Shown here one piece after another: positions 8,188 through 17,319 of a stretch of DNA of 64,000 nucleotides. The notes beneath the pieces were generated by a model. It was not told the origin of the DNA. It was given only the letters and a program-made list of their open reading frames with translations, and did no database searches. Position numbers and translations under genes: made by a program. Source of the stretch: Teredinibacter waterburyi (lineage in GTDB: Bacteria > Pseudomonadota > Gammaproteobacteria > Pseudomonadales > Cellvibrionaceae); the NCBI RefSeq assembly GCF_001922985.1, contig NZ_MRUH01000103.1:1-64000 (forward strand), written 5' to 3'. The stretch's first letter is position 1, and each line of letters opens with the position of its first letter.

Positions 8188-9498
8188 GTGAAGCGAATTT
8201 TATCAACCTTAGTGCTTGGCGCGGGATTTAGTACAACGGCTATTGCGGGTGGCTTAGGCTACGGAGCGACAGCAACGACCGGACCATCGTCCAACCACTT
8301 TTCTTTGTTTGCTATATCCAACCCCGCTATGGGGGCTCTGATGGTACCGGAGTCTGAAAGCTGGCGCTTTGCCTACTTCCCCAATATTAGCTCGTCGACA
8401 GAAGTGGGGAACGTCGATAATTTCGTCGACGACCTAGATGATTTAATCGACATTATTGACGACCCCACCAGTACCAGTGATTCCGCTCAAGAGGTTCTCG
8501 ACCGCTTTAATGGCGTGTTGGGTGAAATGGGCGATAACGGTTATGTGAAAACCACGCTGGGCGTTTCTGCTCCACTAATGCCGCTGTTTGTTCGCTCCGA
8601 TAGCTTAGGTGGAACCCTATCTGTTGAGCTGGATTTAAAAACCCAGGTGGGCTTGAGAATTCTTGACGATGAGTTGAGCTACGACGATCAAACCGGCAGT
8701 TTTTCGACCAATACGTCAGCCTACGTAAAGAGCGGTATCCAAACAAAGTTAGCGCTTGGTTATAGTTTCCCTTTACTGACTAACTATTTTGAAACCAGTA
8801 GCGGCCAGCTGTATGGCGGCGTCAAAATGGGCTTTACCCAAATGGAGCTGAGTAAGCAGGTGATTGCCCTGCAGCAGCTCGATGGGAAAGATGTCGACAA
8901 TATTATTGAAGACGAATACGACAACAACCTACGCTCAACCACCGGCTTAGAGTTAGATCTTGGGCTTTTGTGGGTAGCCGATAACTACCGTCTTGGCTTA
9001 ACGCTAAGCAATTTGAATTCCCCCTCTTATAAATATGGCGCCGTGGGCGAAAACTGCGACAGCTATGAAGAGGCTTCCAGTGCGCGCGCCCACTGCGAAA
9101 CTGCCACCTACTTTGTACAGGTTCGCGGCGAGTTAAAAGCGCGTGAAACCCATACTAAACACGCCGTAGCAACCGTGGACGCCAGCTATTTTTTAAGCTC
9201 TCGCTGGGTATTAAGTAGCTCGCTTGACCTTGCCGCCTACGACGATATGGTCGGTCAGGAAAATCAGTGGCTACACCTATCAACCGCCTATGAAGCTAAA
9301 GGGAACTGGTTGCCTTCGTGGCGTTTTGGCTACCAGCAAAATCTCGCCGGAACCGAGCTAGCCGCAACCAATGTCGGGCTTACTTTGTTTCGTGTGCTCA
9401 CCCTCGACCTTATTTGGGGTACCGAATCCGTCACGGTAGAAGGCTCAACCGTACCGCGCCAAGTCGGCTTTTCGGTCGGCTTTCAAGAGCGCTTTTAA
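8188..9498 (+). CDS. TraF-like outer-membrane beta-barrel protein
   Basis: 436 aa from a GTG at 8188 with TTAGGGA upstream. A signal peptide (MKRILSTLVLGAGFSTTAIA) is followed by GGLGYGATATTGPS and repeated amphipathic strands, ending in Phe (VGFQERF) as for BamA-dependent barrels. The pattern matches the chromosomal family named after plasmid TraF (F plasmid transfer operon TraF, TraF_2 type), which resembles FadL/OmpP1 barrels. No other conjugation genes are present, so a transfer role is unlikely. The lipoprotein gene 90 bp downstream is probably cotranscribed and may be a partner. Confidence 0.75.
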   Translation: MKRILSTLVLGAGFSTTAIAGGLGYGATATTGPSSNHFSLFAISNPAMGALMVPESESWRFAYFPNISSSTEVGNVDNFVDDLDDLIDIIDDPTSTSDSAQEVLDRFNGVLGEMGDNGYVKTTLGVSAPLMPLFVRSDSLGGTLSVELDLKTQVGLRILDDELSYDDQTGSFSTNTSAYVKSGIQTKLALGYSFPLLTNYFETSSGQLYGGVKMGFTQMELSKQVIALQQLDGKDVDNIIEDEYDNNLRSTTGLELDLGLLWVADNYRLGLTLSNLNSPSYKYGAVGENCDSYEEASSARAHCETATYFVQVRGELKARETHTKHAVATVDASYFLSSRWVLSSSLDLAAYDDMVGQENQWLHLSTAYEAKGNWLPSWRFGYQQNLAGTELAATNVGLTLFRVLTLDLIWGTESVTVEGSTVPRQVGFSVGFQERF

Positions 9499-9587
9499 AT
9501 ATTTGTTGTTATCTGAAATCGGGAAGCTGCGGAGCCGAATGGCCCCTCAGCCTTAGCAAATTTACTGAATACCGAGAGTTATCTGTT

Positions 9588-11318
9588 ATGAGAAAATTAT
9601 TATTTCGCCAGGCCGGTCTGGTTGTTGCCATAAGTACTGTATTGGTCGGTTGCGGCGGTACAGGGCAGGACGAAGGTGTTAGCGCCAATATTCGCGAACC
9701 GATAAGCGGTTTAGCTATAGATGGCTACCTTGCTCGATCAACTGTGTACCTTGATACCAACAATAATGGCACTCGCGACCCCTGGGAGCCCTATGCCTTT
9801 ACCGACAACGACGGCTACTACTCCTACAATCCTAAAACGGACACCAACTATTGTGCTAGCAACGCTACCGCGATGGATCAGCAATATTGTTTAGTGAGTA
9901 ATACCGCTCTCGCTGATGTGGTTGTTCGTATCGACGGCGGCTACGATATTCTAACGGGGGAGCCGTTCCTGGGGCAGATGAGCCGACGGCTTTCAGTAGC
10001 CGATCGAAATGAAGCCAATTACACCTCACCGTTAGTGCTGTCACCTATAACGACACTGTTATCCAATATTGATATTGAAAGCGATCGTACTTCGATGGTA
10101 TCAAGCTTGGGTATTGAACTATCCGATATCAATATAGATTACTTGAATGTCAATAACCCTCGGCCGGACCTAATGAGCACGGCGCTAACGATTCACAAAA
10201 CCGTAACGATTTTGAGTGATCGACTAAACGATACTTATACCGAAATTGGCAAGGAAGTTGGGGTGGCCAGTGACCCAAGTTCTTATGTGTATAGATCCTT
10301 GGCGGAGGTTATGTTGGCCTCGCCGACCCCAGAACCGTTTCGCGATACCCTGAGCGATACTTCGTCGCTAAGTAGGGTGTTAGACAATGCGGAAACAAGT
10401 TTGCGCGATATCTACGATCGCAAAGAGATTGACTTGCCTGAAGTGACGGGCCGTGTGCCCTCGCAGCAGCAGCTCGATCGAACTCTGCATCTTGCCAGCA
10501 ATATTGGTAGCGTGGTTGATCGCTTGGTGAGTGTTGAGCAGGAGAGTGGTCGTACCGCTTTGGAGAGCGCCACCAGCGTTTCTAAGTTGTTGGAATCTTT
10601 TGTGATTAAATCGGTGGATGAAGGCGAGAACGAAAATCCTTCAATCGATGCTTCTTTGCAGTTTTTCACCGACGACAGTAATAAGCCGTTGTTAGAGGCA
10701 TTGCTGGATAGCGCCAGCCGAGACAACCTCTTCGTATCCGAGTTGGTCCTCAACGATTTTAGTGGCGATGACTTTGACGACGTTGAAGATATGGGTAATG
10801 TCGCCAGTTTGCCGGAAGGTACCACGCCGTTTAGCGGTGTGGTTGGTATGAGCCTAAGGGTGGGGGATCTGAATATCCGCACCAATGAGAATAACCTGAA
10901 AGACTCTGAGGTGAAACTCTACTTTAAAGGTGAAGCCGGCGATGTTGACGGTGAGCTGATCGCTTGTGCGAAGCATATTGACGGTGCCAAGAGTAATGGT
11001 AGCTTAGGGGAAGGTAATACACGTGGTGAGCTTGTTAACGGGTTTTGGAGCCTGCTAGGTGCAAATGAAAATGCCGAGTCTCACTCGCTACTAATGACTG
11101 TGACCTTCTTGGGGACCACTTACCAAGCGATTATCAAGCCTGCTGGTATGGGGATGGTCGACAACCAAAATTACCACGTGTACCGCTTTGATTTTGATGA
11201 CGATTTCCGCAGCTGGCACAGCGTTGACGGGATACAGGAGGCGGGAGTACTGCCGTCTAATAGTCTTGATTGTGAAGACGAACTGCCGTCTCGCGTTGGT
11301 TTACAAAAGGCCATTTGA
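9588..11318 (+). CDS. Large Asp/Ser-rich lipoprotein, unknown function
   Basis: 576 aa from the ATG at 9588, selected because a lipoprotein signal follows (LVVAISTVLVGC, C22); the frame is open upstream but runs over the previous gene. Residues about 40-85 resemble a Cna-B/SdrD-type sandwich with DTNNNGTRDPWEP, a likely calcium loop. The middle is helical and polar; the C-terminal 130 residues are beta-rich with three Cys. It probably sits on the periplasmic or outer face of the outer membrane and may work with the TraF-like barrel encoded just before. I do not recognise an enzyme motif. Confidence 0.72.
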   Translation: MRKLLFRQAGLVVAISTVLVGCGGTGQDEGVSANIREPISGLAIDGYLARSTVYLDTNNNGTRDPWEPYAFTDNDGYYSYNPKTDTNYCASNATAMDQQYCLVSNTALADVVVRIDGGYDILTGEPFLGQMSRRLSVADRNEANYTSPLVLSPITTLLSNIDIESDRTSMVSSLGIELSDINIDYLNVNNPRPDLMSTALTIHKTVTILSDRLNDTYTEIGKEVGVASDPSSYVYRSLAEVMLASPTPEPFRDTLSDTSSLSRVLDNAETSLRDIYDRKEIDLPEVTGRVPSQQQLDRTLHLASNIGSVVDRLVSVEQESGRTALESATSVSKLLESFVIKSVDEGENENPSIDASLQFFTDDSNKPLLEALLDSASRDNLFVSELVLNDFSGDDFDDVEDMGNVASLPEGTTPFSGVVGMSLRVGDLNIRTNENNLKDSEVKLYFKGEAGDVDGELIACAKHIDGAKSNGSLGEGNTRGELVNGFWSLLGANENAESHSLLMTVTFLGTTYQAIIKPAGMGMVDNQNYHVYRFDFDDDFRSWHSVDGIQEAGVLPSNSLDCEDELPSRVGLQKAI

Positions 11319-11346
11319 TAGCGCGCTAACCCGATAGCAAAGCGGT

Positions 11347-11390
11347 CATAGCTGGCATCTCTATAACTGAACTAGAGAAAGCCAGCTATG
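11347..11390. repeat. Inverted repeat between convergent genes
   Basis: CATAGCTGGC (11347-11356) pairs perfectly with GCCAGCTATG (11381-11390), and the inner TCTCT/AGAGA adds a second short stem. It lies 29 bp after the lipoprotein stop and contains the stop codon of the small minus-strand gene. No T run follows on either strand, so it may stop transcription inefficiently or protect mRNA ends. Confidence 0.6.
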
Positions 11391-11506
11391 GGCGCTGCCC
11401 CACCGGAAGTACTAATCAGTGCCTGCATTACCAATACCACAACAAGCCCGACAACGGCAGCTTGGGTGATAAAGGTTATGGCGCTTGTTACGTGTCGATT
11501 ACTCAT
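11372..11506 (-). CDS. 44-residue single-span membrane protein
   Basis: An ATG at 11506 with AAGGAG nine bases upstream opens 44 codons ending TAG at 11372. The protein has a short polar N-terminus (MSNRHVTSAITFITQ), one hydrophobic helix (AAVVGLVVVLVMQALI) and a small Gly/Pro-containing tail. The strong ribosome site and clear membrane segment argue for a real gene; the overlapping plus-strand 72-codon frame has neither. A hairpin sits just before the ribosome site. It could be a stand-alone small membrane protein or a leftover anchor of a larger protein; no continuation exists downstream. Confidence 0.6.
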   Translation of the reverse strand: MSNRHVTSAITFITQAAVVGLVVVLVMQALISTSGGAAPIAGFL

Positions 11507-11531
11507 AATCTTAGCTCCTTATTGTTACGGA

Positions 11532-11565
11532 ACTCCGAGGTTAGGGCGTATATTACCTGCGGAGT
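11532..11565 (-). promoter_or_regulatory. Leader hairpin of the 44-residue protein gene
   Basis: On the minus strand ACTCCG-C-AGGT, 13 nt, ACCT-CGGAGT gives a 10-bp stem with a single bulge. It ends 11 bp before AAGGAG, placing it in the 5' leader where it could affect translation or RNA stability. No poly-U follows, so it is not a standard attenuator. The remaining bases to 11947 hold no other gene that I can support. Confidence 0.45.
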
Positions 11566-11947
11566 GCTTATGCTTCAGACGTACCTACGGTTTCCGTGCC
11601 CTCTAAGTATTGACGCTTTTATGGATTAAGCTACTTTGGAGAGCGAGCATACCTAGGTTAGGAGGCGTATAAACCCATGCTGAATACCATTGTTTAGGGT
11701 TTACTCATTTACGGCCTGCCAGTGAAATTGTTTTTATTTATCTCTACCATTGTTCGCGCTGTTGGTGGTTTTGTTTAGTGAGCTTCTGAGTAGAGCTTTC
11801 GGCTTATCCTAAAGCAACCTTGTTGCAACCGTTATGCGTATACTGCTGTCGTACCTAGCCTAAAGCCGCCAACTTGTTCATACTTGCGTTTGCTTATCAC
11901 CACCAGCCATCTTGCTAATCACTACTATATAAGTCGCTAATCAAAAC

Positions 11948-13366
11948 ATGATGAAAAACCACATTGCCGTTGTTTTATTACTTCTGTCTGGCTCAGTTCA
12001 GGCGGGCTTTCTCGATTATTTTAAAAACGAGTCCGGCGGGACTAAATGGCAGTATGTCGCCAACTTCTCCAGCGCTGTACTCATCCTGCTATTGTCTATT
12101 ACCGTGGTAATTATGCTGGTTCGGCATCAGGCTGCACGCCGTGCCAACCGTGAACTGAACGATATTCGTAAATCGCTGGAAGATCGTGTTGCCGAACGCA
12201 CTACCACACTCGCTTGCGCCAACGAAAAGCTCGAAGCCGAAGTGGCGGAGCACCTCGACACAACCGCCCGCCTAAAAGGCTCTGAGGCCTACATCAAGAG
12301 TATTCTCGACTCAATGCCGCTGATGTTGGTTGGCCTCAACGAGGACTTAGAAATTACCCAATGGAACAGCTGGGCCGAGAAAATTACCGGTGCTAACTGG
12401 GCTCAGGTTCTAGGCAAAAATTTGTGGGAGGCTTATCCGACGATTACGCTTACCCAGGAGCAGGTTCAAGAAGTGATGGACACCAAAAAGACCCTGACCA
12501 TCAAGCACAGCCAGCGTAGCCAGTATTATTTTGACATCACACTTTACGCGCTACAGGGCAATCGTGAGACCGGTATTGTTATTTTGCTAGACGATGTGAC
12601 CAAGCGTGTAAAAGCCGAAAACCGTTTGATCGAACTCGACAAAATGGCGTCTATGGGGGAGTTGGCGGCAACTATGGCCCAAGATGTGGGAACGCCGTTG
12701 CACGCGATAGTAAAACACCTAAACGCCATTCATAGCTCGGTCGATCAGGCAGACGAGATTCCGGACTCAATGCGAGGTCTATATGACGAACTTGTGCTGG
12801 CAACCGACAGTAGCAAGCAAGCCTTGGCTATCGTCAGTAATCTACTGGAGTTTTCCAGCCATCAAGGTGCCGCACTACAGCAGGCAGATCTGTCTGAGGT
12901 TATTGACCACACCTTGGAGTTGGCTAATAAAATTTTAATTACGCCAACGGGCCTGCAGTTTAAAAACATCAAAATCGAGCGTAACTATCAAGACGATTTA
13001 GTGAAAATTCCGTGTCAGGTAGCTGAGTTGCAGCAAGTCTTTCTGGGTATTTTTCGTCATGCCTGCTTTGCGTTAGGTAGCTGTAAGCGAGAAGGTTTTA
13101 CCCCGGTGGTAAAAATCAATATCGATCGCTTCTACGATTCTATTTGGGTGAAAATACATCACAATGGTTTGGGCTTAACTAGCGAAGAACAGCAGGATAT
13201 TTTTGAGCCATTCTTTCTGAATGAAAATGGCGAAGCACAGGGTTTGGGTTCACAGCGCTTGTCCTACCCATACTTCGTGGTTACCGAGCATCACAACGGC
13301 CATATGGCAGTAACTTCTGATGTTGATGTTGGTACAACCTTTCATATTCAGTTGCAGGTCGTTTAA
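11948..13366 (+). CDS. PAS-domain pseudo-histidine-kinase (membrane)
   Basis: 472 aa: signal-like segment 1-19, transmembrane helix about 40-58, coiled coil about 65-112, PAS domain about 113-225, then HisKA/HATPase-like domains. Every key catalytic position is altered. The phosphoacceptor His is Gln245 in MAQDVGTPL (family pattern HExxxPL). The N-box Asn is His371 (LGIFRHACFAL). The G1 Asp is His405 (HHNGLGL). The G2 Gly loop is reduced to GLGSQRLS. The fold looks intact, with F-box FEPFF and C-terminal GTTFHIQL, so this is probably a signalling pseudokinase or scaffold and not a decayed gene: the frame is fully open. No ribosome site stands out before the ATG-ATG start. Confidence 0.85.
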   Translation: MMKNHIAVVLLLLSGSVQAGFLDYFKNESGGTKWQYVANFSSAVLILLLSITVVIMLVRHQAARRANRELNDIRKSLEDRVAERTTTLACANEKLEAEVAEHLDTTARLKGSEAYIKSILDSMPLMLVGLNEDLEITQWNSWAEKITGANWAQVLGKNLWEAYPTITLTQEQVQEVMDTKKTLTIKHSQRSQYYFDITLYALQGNRETGIVILLDDVTKRVKAENRLIELDKMASMGELAATMAQDVGTPLHAIVKHLNAIHSSVDQADEIPDSMRGLYDELVLATDSSKQALAIVSNLLEFSSHQGAALQQADLSEVIDHTLELANKILITPTGLQFKNIKIERNYQDDLVKIPCQVAELQQVFLGIFRHACFALGSCKREGFTPVVKINIDRFYDSIWVKIHHNGLGLTSEEQQDIFEPFFLNENGEAQGLGSQRLSYPYFVVTEHHNGHMAVTSDVDVGTTFHIQLQVV

Positions 13367-13468
13367 CTTTTTACGTTATACGGCGCCGTAGCGACCGATG
13401 TTACGCCGTGTACATCAGCTCTACAGCCGTTAAACCATACCCGCGAAAACAAAGAGGTTAGCCGAGTT

Positions 13469-15694
13469 ATGTCCAATGCCCACAGCACGCGCAAAAAAAA
13501 AGAACCCAAAGCGATTGTTGGGGGTGGCTGGAAGGCGATTGCTACGGTTTGGCGTTACGCTGGGCAAATGGGCTATGGCAACTTACTGCGTACCCTTACC
13601 TCAAAAAATACCTGCAAAGCCTGTGCGTTTGGAACTGGCGGTCAAAACGGTGGCTTGCATAACGAAACGCGGCGCGGCATCGAAATCTGTAACAAAAATG
13701 TGCAGGCGCATTTAAGCGATATGCGTGGTGCAATTGCACCGAATTTCTTTTTTGAAAAATCTATTGCCGAAATGCGTGCAATGTCGGCTCAGGAATTAGA
13801 AGCGCTTGGTCGCCTCACCACTCCCGTCTACAAAAAACCCGGTGCTAGTCACTATAGCGCCATTAGTTACGACGAAGCCTTACGTATCTGCAGCGAGCGC
13901 CTGCAAGCCACAGCGCCGCAGCGAAGTTTTTTCTACGCCTCGGGTCGCAGCTCTAACGAGGCTGCATTCTTGTTGCAAACCTTTGCCCGCTTGTACGGTA
14001 CTAACAATGTTAACAATTGTTCCTTCTATTGCCACCAAGCTTCCGGTGTCGGTTTAACCGCAACACTCGGCACTGGCACTGCCACGGTTCAATATGATGA
14101 TCTTGATAAAGCCGATGTGATTTTTGTATTTGGCGCTAACCCCGCGTCAAATCATCCGCGCTACTTAAAAGCCCTTATGAAATGCCGACGTCGCGGCGGC
14201 AAAGTGGTGGTGGTTAATCCCGCACGCGAACCGGGCATGGTTAAGTTTGCGTCCCCCAGCGATTGGCGCTCTATGCTAAAAGGCGGAGAAGAAATCGCCA
14301 GCCATTATTTGCAGCCGCATTTGGGGGGGGATATTGCTTTGATGCAAGGTATGGCGAAATGTTTGCTAGCAAAGAATCTTGAAAATGCCGACTTTATTCA
14401 GCAGCACACCGAAGGCTTTGAGGTGTTCGCCAAAGAGATTGACGAACTCGCTTGGGAGAAAGTTGAACAAAGCTCTGGTTTGTTTCGCGAACAAATAGAA
14501 GAGGTTGCCGAACTTTATTCTAACGGTGAAAAAGTAATCTTTTCTTGGAGTATGGGGCTTACCCATCACACCCACGGCGTTGCCAATATTGAAACCCTAG
14601 TGGCGTTGGCATTGCTGCGCGGCATGGTTGGCCGTCCCGGTACGGGTTTGTTGCCACTGCGCGGCCACAGCAATATTCAGGGCGTAGGTTCGATGGGGTT
14701 TACACCCGAGTTGAAAAAAGGTGTAGAACAGAATCTAGAAAAGAAAATAGGTGCTGCACTGCCGACAGTCGCTGGCTTGGATACTATGGCCTGTATAGAA
14801 GCTTCAGCGCGCGGTGATATGGATGTAGCAGTATTGCTTGGTGGGAATTTATTAGCGTCTAACCCTGATCGCGACTACGCGATTGCCGCACTTAATAAAA
14901 TTGGATTTAAGGCCTATATTAACTCCACCTTAAATATTGGCCATGTACACGCCGTCGATGGCGAAGTGTTAATTCTGCCAGTACGCGCACGCGACGAAGA
15001 GCAGCAGGCGACCACCCAGGAATCGATGTTTAATTTTGTGCGCAAAAGTGATGGTGGTATTAACCGTTTGCCGCAGTTACGTAGCGAAGTGGATATTATT
15101 CAGACAATTGGCGAACAGGTTATTGCTAAAACGCTGTGTGATTTTAGCGTGTTTCGCAGCCATGAAAAAATTCGCGAATGGATTGGCGATGTGGTACCGG
15201 GCTTTACAAAAATTCAGCAGATCGACGAATCCAACGATGAATTTTACATCGAAGGTCGCACCTTGCATCAACCAAAATTTGCCACAGCTACGGGGCTGGC
15301 GTTATTTAAATATCATCCTTTGCCGCCACGTCCGTTTTCGGGGGTGTGGCGAAATCACGATGGCAATCATGAATTTATGCTGACCAGCGTGCGCAGTGAA
15401 GGCCAGTTTAATTCCATTATCTACCATGAAGAAGACCATTACCGCGGCCAAACCGATCGCTGGGTGGTGCTAATGCACCCGCAGGATATGGCTATTTGCG
15501 GTTATGCAGAAAACGCTAAGGTAACAATTCGTACTGACACGGGTGAGATGCGCGATTTAAAAGTGCGGCCCTTTGATGTGCGCAGGGGCAATATTATGGT
15601 GTATTACCCTGAGGCGAACGTGCTTATACCGAAGAATCTTGATAGCGAAAGTAAAACACCAGCGTTTAAATCTGTGGCGGTCGAAGTTGTTTAG
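13469..15694 (+). CDS. FdhF/YdeP family molybdopterin oxidoreductase
   Basis: 741 aa, close to the length of E. coli YdeP. Features are the KNTCKACAFGTGGQNGG segment near residue 50, the CSFYCHQASG motif in the active-site loop, molybdopterin-binding segments (VIFVFGANPASNHPRY, NPAREPG, HSNIQGVGSMG) and a C-terminal molydopterin-dinucleotide-binding domain (EFMLTSVRSEGQFNS). No in-frame TGA is used, so no selenocysteine. The Cys pattern at the N-terminus is reduced relative to true formate dehydrogenases with a full 4Fe-4S site. YdeP has been linked to acid resistance in E. coli; the substrate is unknown. AAAGAGG precedes the start. It follows the pseudokinase gene by 102 bp. Confidence 0.9.
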   Translation: MSNAHSTRKKKEPKAIVGGGWKAIATVWRYAGQMGYGNLLRTLTSKNTCKACAFGTGGQNGGLHNETRRGIEICNKNVQAHLSDMRGAIAPNFFFEKSIAEMRAMSAQELEALGRLTTPVYKKPGASHYSAISYDEALRICSERLQATAPQRSFFYASGRSSNEAAFLLQTFARLYGTNNVNNCSFYCHQASGVGLTATLGTGTATVQYDDLDKADVIFVFGANPASNHPRYLKALMKCRRRGGKVVVVNPAREPGMVKFASPSDWRSMLKGGEEIASHYLQPHLGGDIALMQGMAKCLLAKNLENADFIQQHTEGFEVFAKEIDELAWEKVEQSSGLFREQIEEVAELYSNGEKVIFSWSMGLTHHTHGVANIETLVALALLRGMVGRPGTGLLPLRGHSNIQGVGSMGFTPELKKGVEQNLEKKIGAALPTVAGLDTMACIEASARGDMDVAVLLGGNLLASNPDRDYAIAALNKIGFKAYINSTLNIGHVHAVDGEVLILPVRARDEEQQATTQESMFNFVRKSDGGINRLPQLRSEVDIIQTIGEQVIAKTLCDFSVFRSHEKIREWIGDVVPGFTKIQQIDESNDEFYIEGRTLHQPKFATATGLALFKYHPLPPRPFSGVWRNHDGNHEFMLTSVRSEGQFNSIIYHEEDHYRGQTDRWVVLMHPQDMAICGYAENAKVTIRTDTGEMRDLKVRPFDVRRGNIMVYYPEANVLIPKNLDSESKTPAFKSVAVEVV

Positions 15695-15767
15695 TATCGA
15701 TTTTTATGGCGGGTTTGAAAACTGTATTTTTCGTTAACCGATATCAAAAGCGATTAAGTTTTAGTAT

Positions 15768-15799
15768 AAAAAAACGGAGCCTTTCGGCCCCGTTTTTTT
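15768..15799 (+). terminator. Intrinsic terminator after the FdhF/YdeP gene
   Basis: A-run, CGGAGCC, loop TTTC, GGCCCCG, T7: a 7-bp stem with one mismatch flanked by A and T runs, so it can act in both directions between the convergent genes. Confidence 0.85.
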
Positions 15800-15837
15800 A
15801 TTGGTTAGCTATTAAGAAAAATCCTTAATGGCATAAC

Positions 15838-17319
15838 TTAAAGGTCACACATGTAGGTCCATGAACCATCGGAACCCGGTACAGTTTGCGTCCACCAATT
15901 TGCGCGGTAAACACTGCCGCTGTCGCTCATAAGGTCGCCGGTATTAGCGTTAAACGGGTCGCCCTTCCAGTCTAAATTAGGGAAGTTAGGGTAGGCGTAT
16001 ACCGCGGATATATCAACTCCTGCGGCGGTGCAGCTATCGCTGTCGTCGTTACTGGCGAGCACTTCGAAAGTGGTTTGCGCAGTGTCGCTATAGGGGGCGG
16101 GGTAGCTAACGCTTAATGTGTGCTCACCAATGCGGCTAAAGCTATACCTATCGGTCATGTATCGATGATTGTACCCAGTCGTGGGGGAGCCCGAGCTGCT
16201 AGCGCTTGTATTACCGGCGGCAAATGGCGAGAAGGTATTGTTTGGGTTGAAATCGAAAACAATCGCTCCCGAGTCGTTGTGTTGCAGGGTGAAAGTCGGC
16301 TTCTCGCCGGTATCGGAATGGCTAGCGCTAATCGCAACGCTGGTGTTTTCGTACTGGTAGAAAGGCGCACCCTCAATCGTAACACTCACTTCACTGCCGG
16401 GACCGCTTGCCGCTACCGCCTCGAAGAAGCTAGTTTGATTTAGCTCGGGTGCATAGTCCCAGTTTACATCTACACGATGTTGGCCCAGTTCGCTGGCGCT
16501 GTAGAATGAGATGCGAGTTGCGGTTGGCCCCGAACCTGAACCGCTGGAGGTTGAAGTAGAGGTGGAGCTAGAAGAACTCGTACTAGAGCCGCTAGCACTC
16601 GTTAGGTTTGCACCGCTTGGCGCCGTTACGGTGACCGTTGGCCATGTACCTTGGCCAGATTGTGTAACAAGTGTAATAGCAAACTGTTGATTTACTACAA
16701 CTTCATCGGGGTGGGTAACCGTCAGCGTTGTTATTTCGGGCTCGTTTACTCTTACCTTAAAGGTCTCTGAGACTTCCGTCCATTGTCCCGCGCTGTCCGT
16801 AGCGCGCGCTACAACCGCATAACCGGTACTGAGGTCGGTACTCCAGTAGCCTTGCATCGCAGCCGAAAATACGCCGTCGGACTCGCCTGAGTCGAGCACC
16901 ATAGGCACTTGAAAACCGTCCATTGTCACTTGATAAATCGTAAGCGAATAGCTTGCAAGATTTCCGTCTTCGTCGGCGGCGGAAGCCGTAAAGGTTACTT
17001 CTGTATTGGGTTCAATGTCGTTAACGGGGGAGTCTATTGTAACGGTTGGCGGGCGGTTGAAATTTTCGGGGGTACATTCGCCAAGTGCTTCCCAAGAGTC
17101 GCTGGCCCAACTGTCTTGGCCTGGGGTTGCCCAGCCGCACCAGCTCTGGATGCACTTATACGCGCTGCCGTTATTTTGGTAGATGTTACCTACACTAGCA
17201 TTGCCGTAGCTGAATACGGGCACGCCAACGCACACATAAGCGTGACTAACATGGCTGAATACAAAAATTAATAGCGCAAATACCGGCGCAAATATATGTC
17301 GATAGCGATGGAATAACAT
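15838..17319 (-). CDS. Secreted protein with two chitin-binding-type modules and Ig-like domains
   Basis: 493 aa from the ATG at 17319 (GAGGAAA upstream and a signal peptide ending VFSHVSHA); the longer frame to 17421 has no ribosome site. Mature order: an N-terminal CBM5/12-like module (AYKCIQSWCGWATPG, W-rich), an Ig/cadherin-like domain (PPTVTIDSPVNDIEPNTEVT), a second beta domain interrupted by a Ser/Thr/Gly linker, another beta domain, and a C-terminal CBM5/12-like module (YRANWWTQTVPGSDGSW). No catalytic domain is visible, so it may bind chitin or another insoluble glycan at or outside the cell. Ser linkers like this are typical of Saccharophagus-type secreted enzymes. Confidence 0.78.
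   Translation of the reverse strand: MLFHRYRHIFAPVFALLIFVFSHVSHAYVCVGVPVFSYGNASVGNIYQNNGSAYKCIQSWCGWATPGQDSWASDSWEALGECTPENFNRPPTVTIDSPVNDIEPNTEVTFTASAADEDGNLASYSLTIYQVTMDGFQVPMVLDSGESDGVFSAAMQGYWSTDLSTGYAVVARATDSAGQWTEVSETFKVRVNEPEITTLTVTHPDEVVVNQQFAITLVTQSGQGTWPTVTVTAPSGANLTSASGSSTSSSSSTSTSTSSGSGSGPTATRISFYSASELGQHRVDVNWDYAPELNQTSFFEAVAASGPGSEVSVTIEGAPFYQYENTSVAISASHSDTGEKPTFTLQHNDSGAIVFDFNPNNTFSPFAAGNTSASSSGSPTTGYNHRYMTDRYSFSRIGEHTLSVSYPAPYSDTAQTTFEVLASNDDSDSCTAAGVDISAVYAYPNFPNLDWKGDPFNANTGDLMSDSGSVYRANWWTQTVPGSDGSWTYMCDL

Noticed and set aside
9318..9587. Upstream extension of the large lipoprotein frame
   Set aside because: It overlaps the TraF-like gene out of frame and would bury the lipoprotein signal; the ATG at 9588 is directly followed by a lipobox.
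11388..11606. 72-codon plus-strand frame
   Set aside because: It is the antisense of the better-supported 44-residue minus-strand gene, which has AAGGAG and a membrane helix.
13469..15694. A genuine formate dehydrogenase
   Set aside because: The N-terminal Cys pattern and length fit the YdeP branch, with no selenocysteine codon and no electron-transfer subunit genes nearby.
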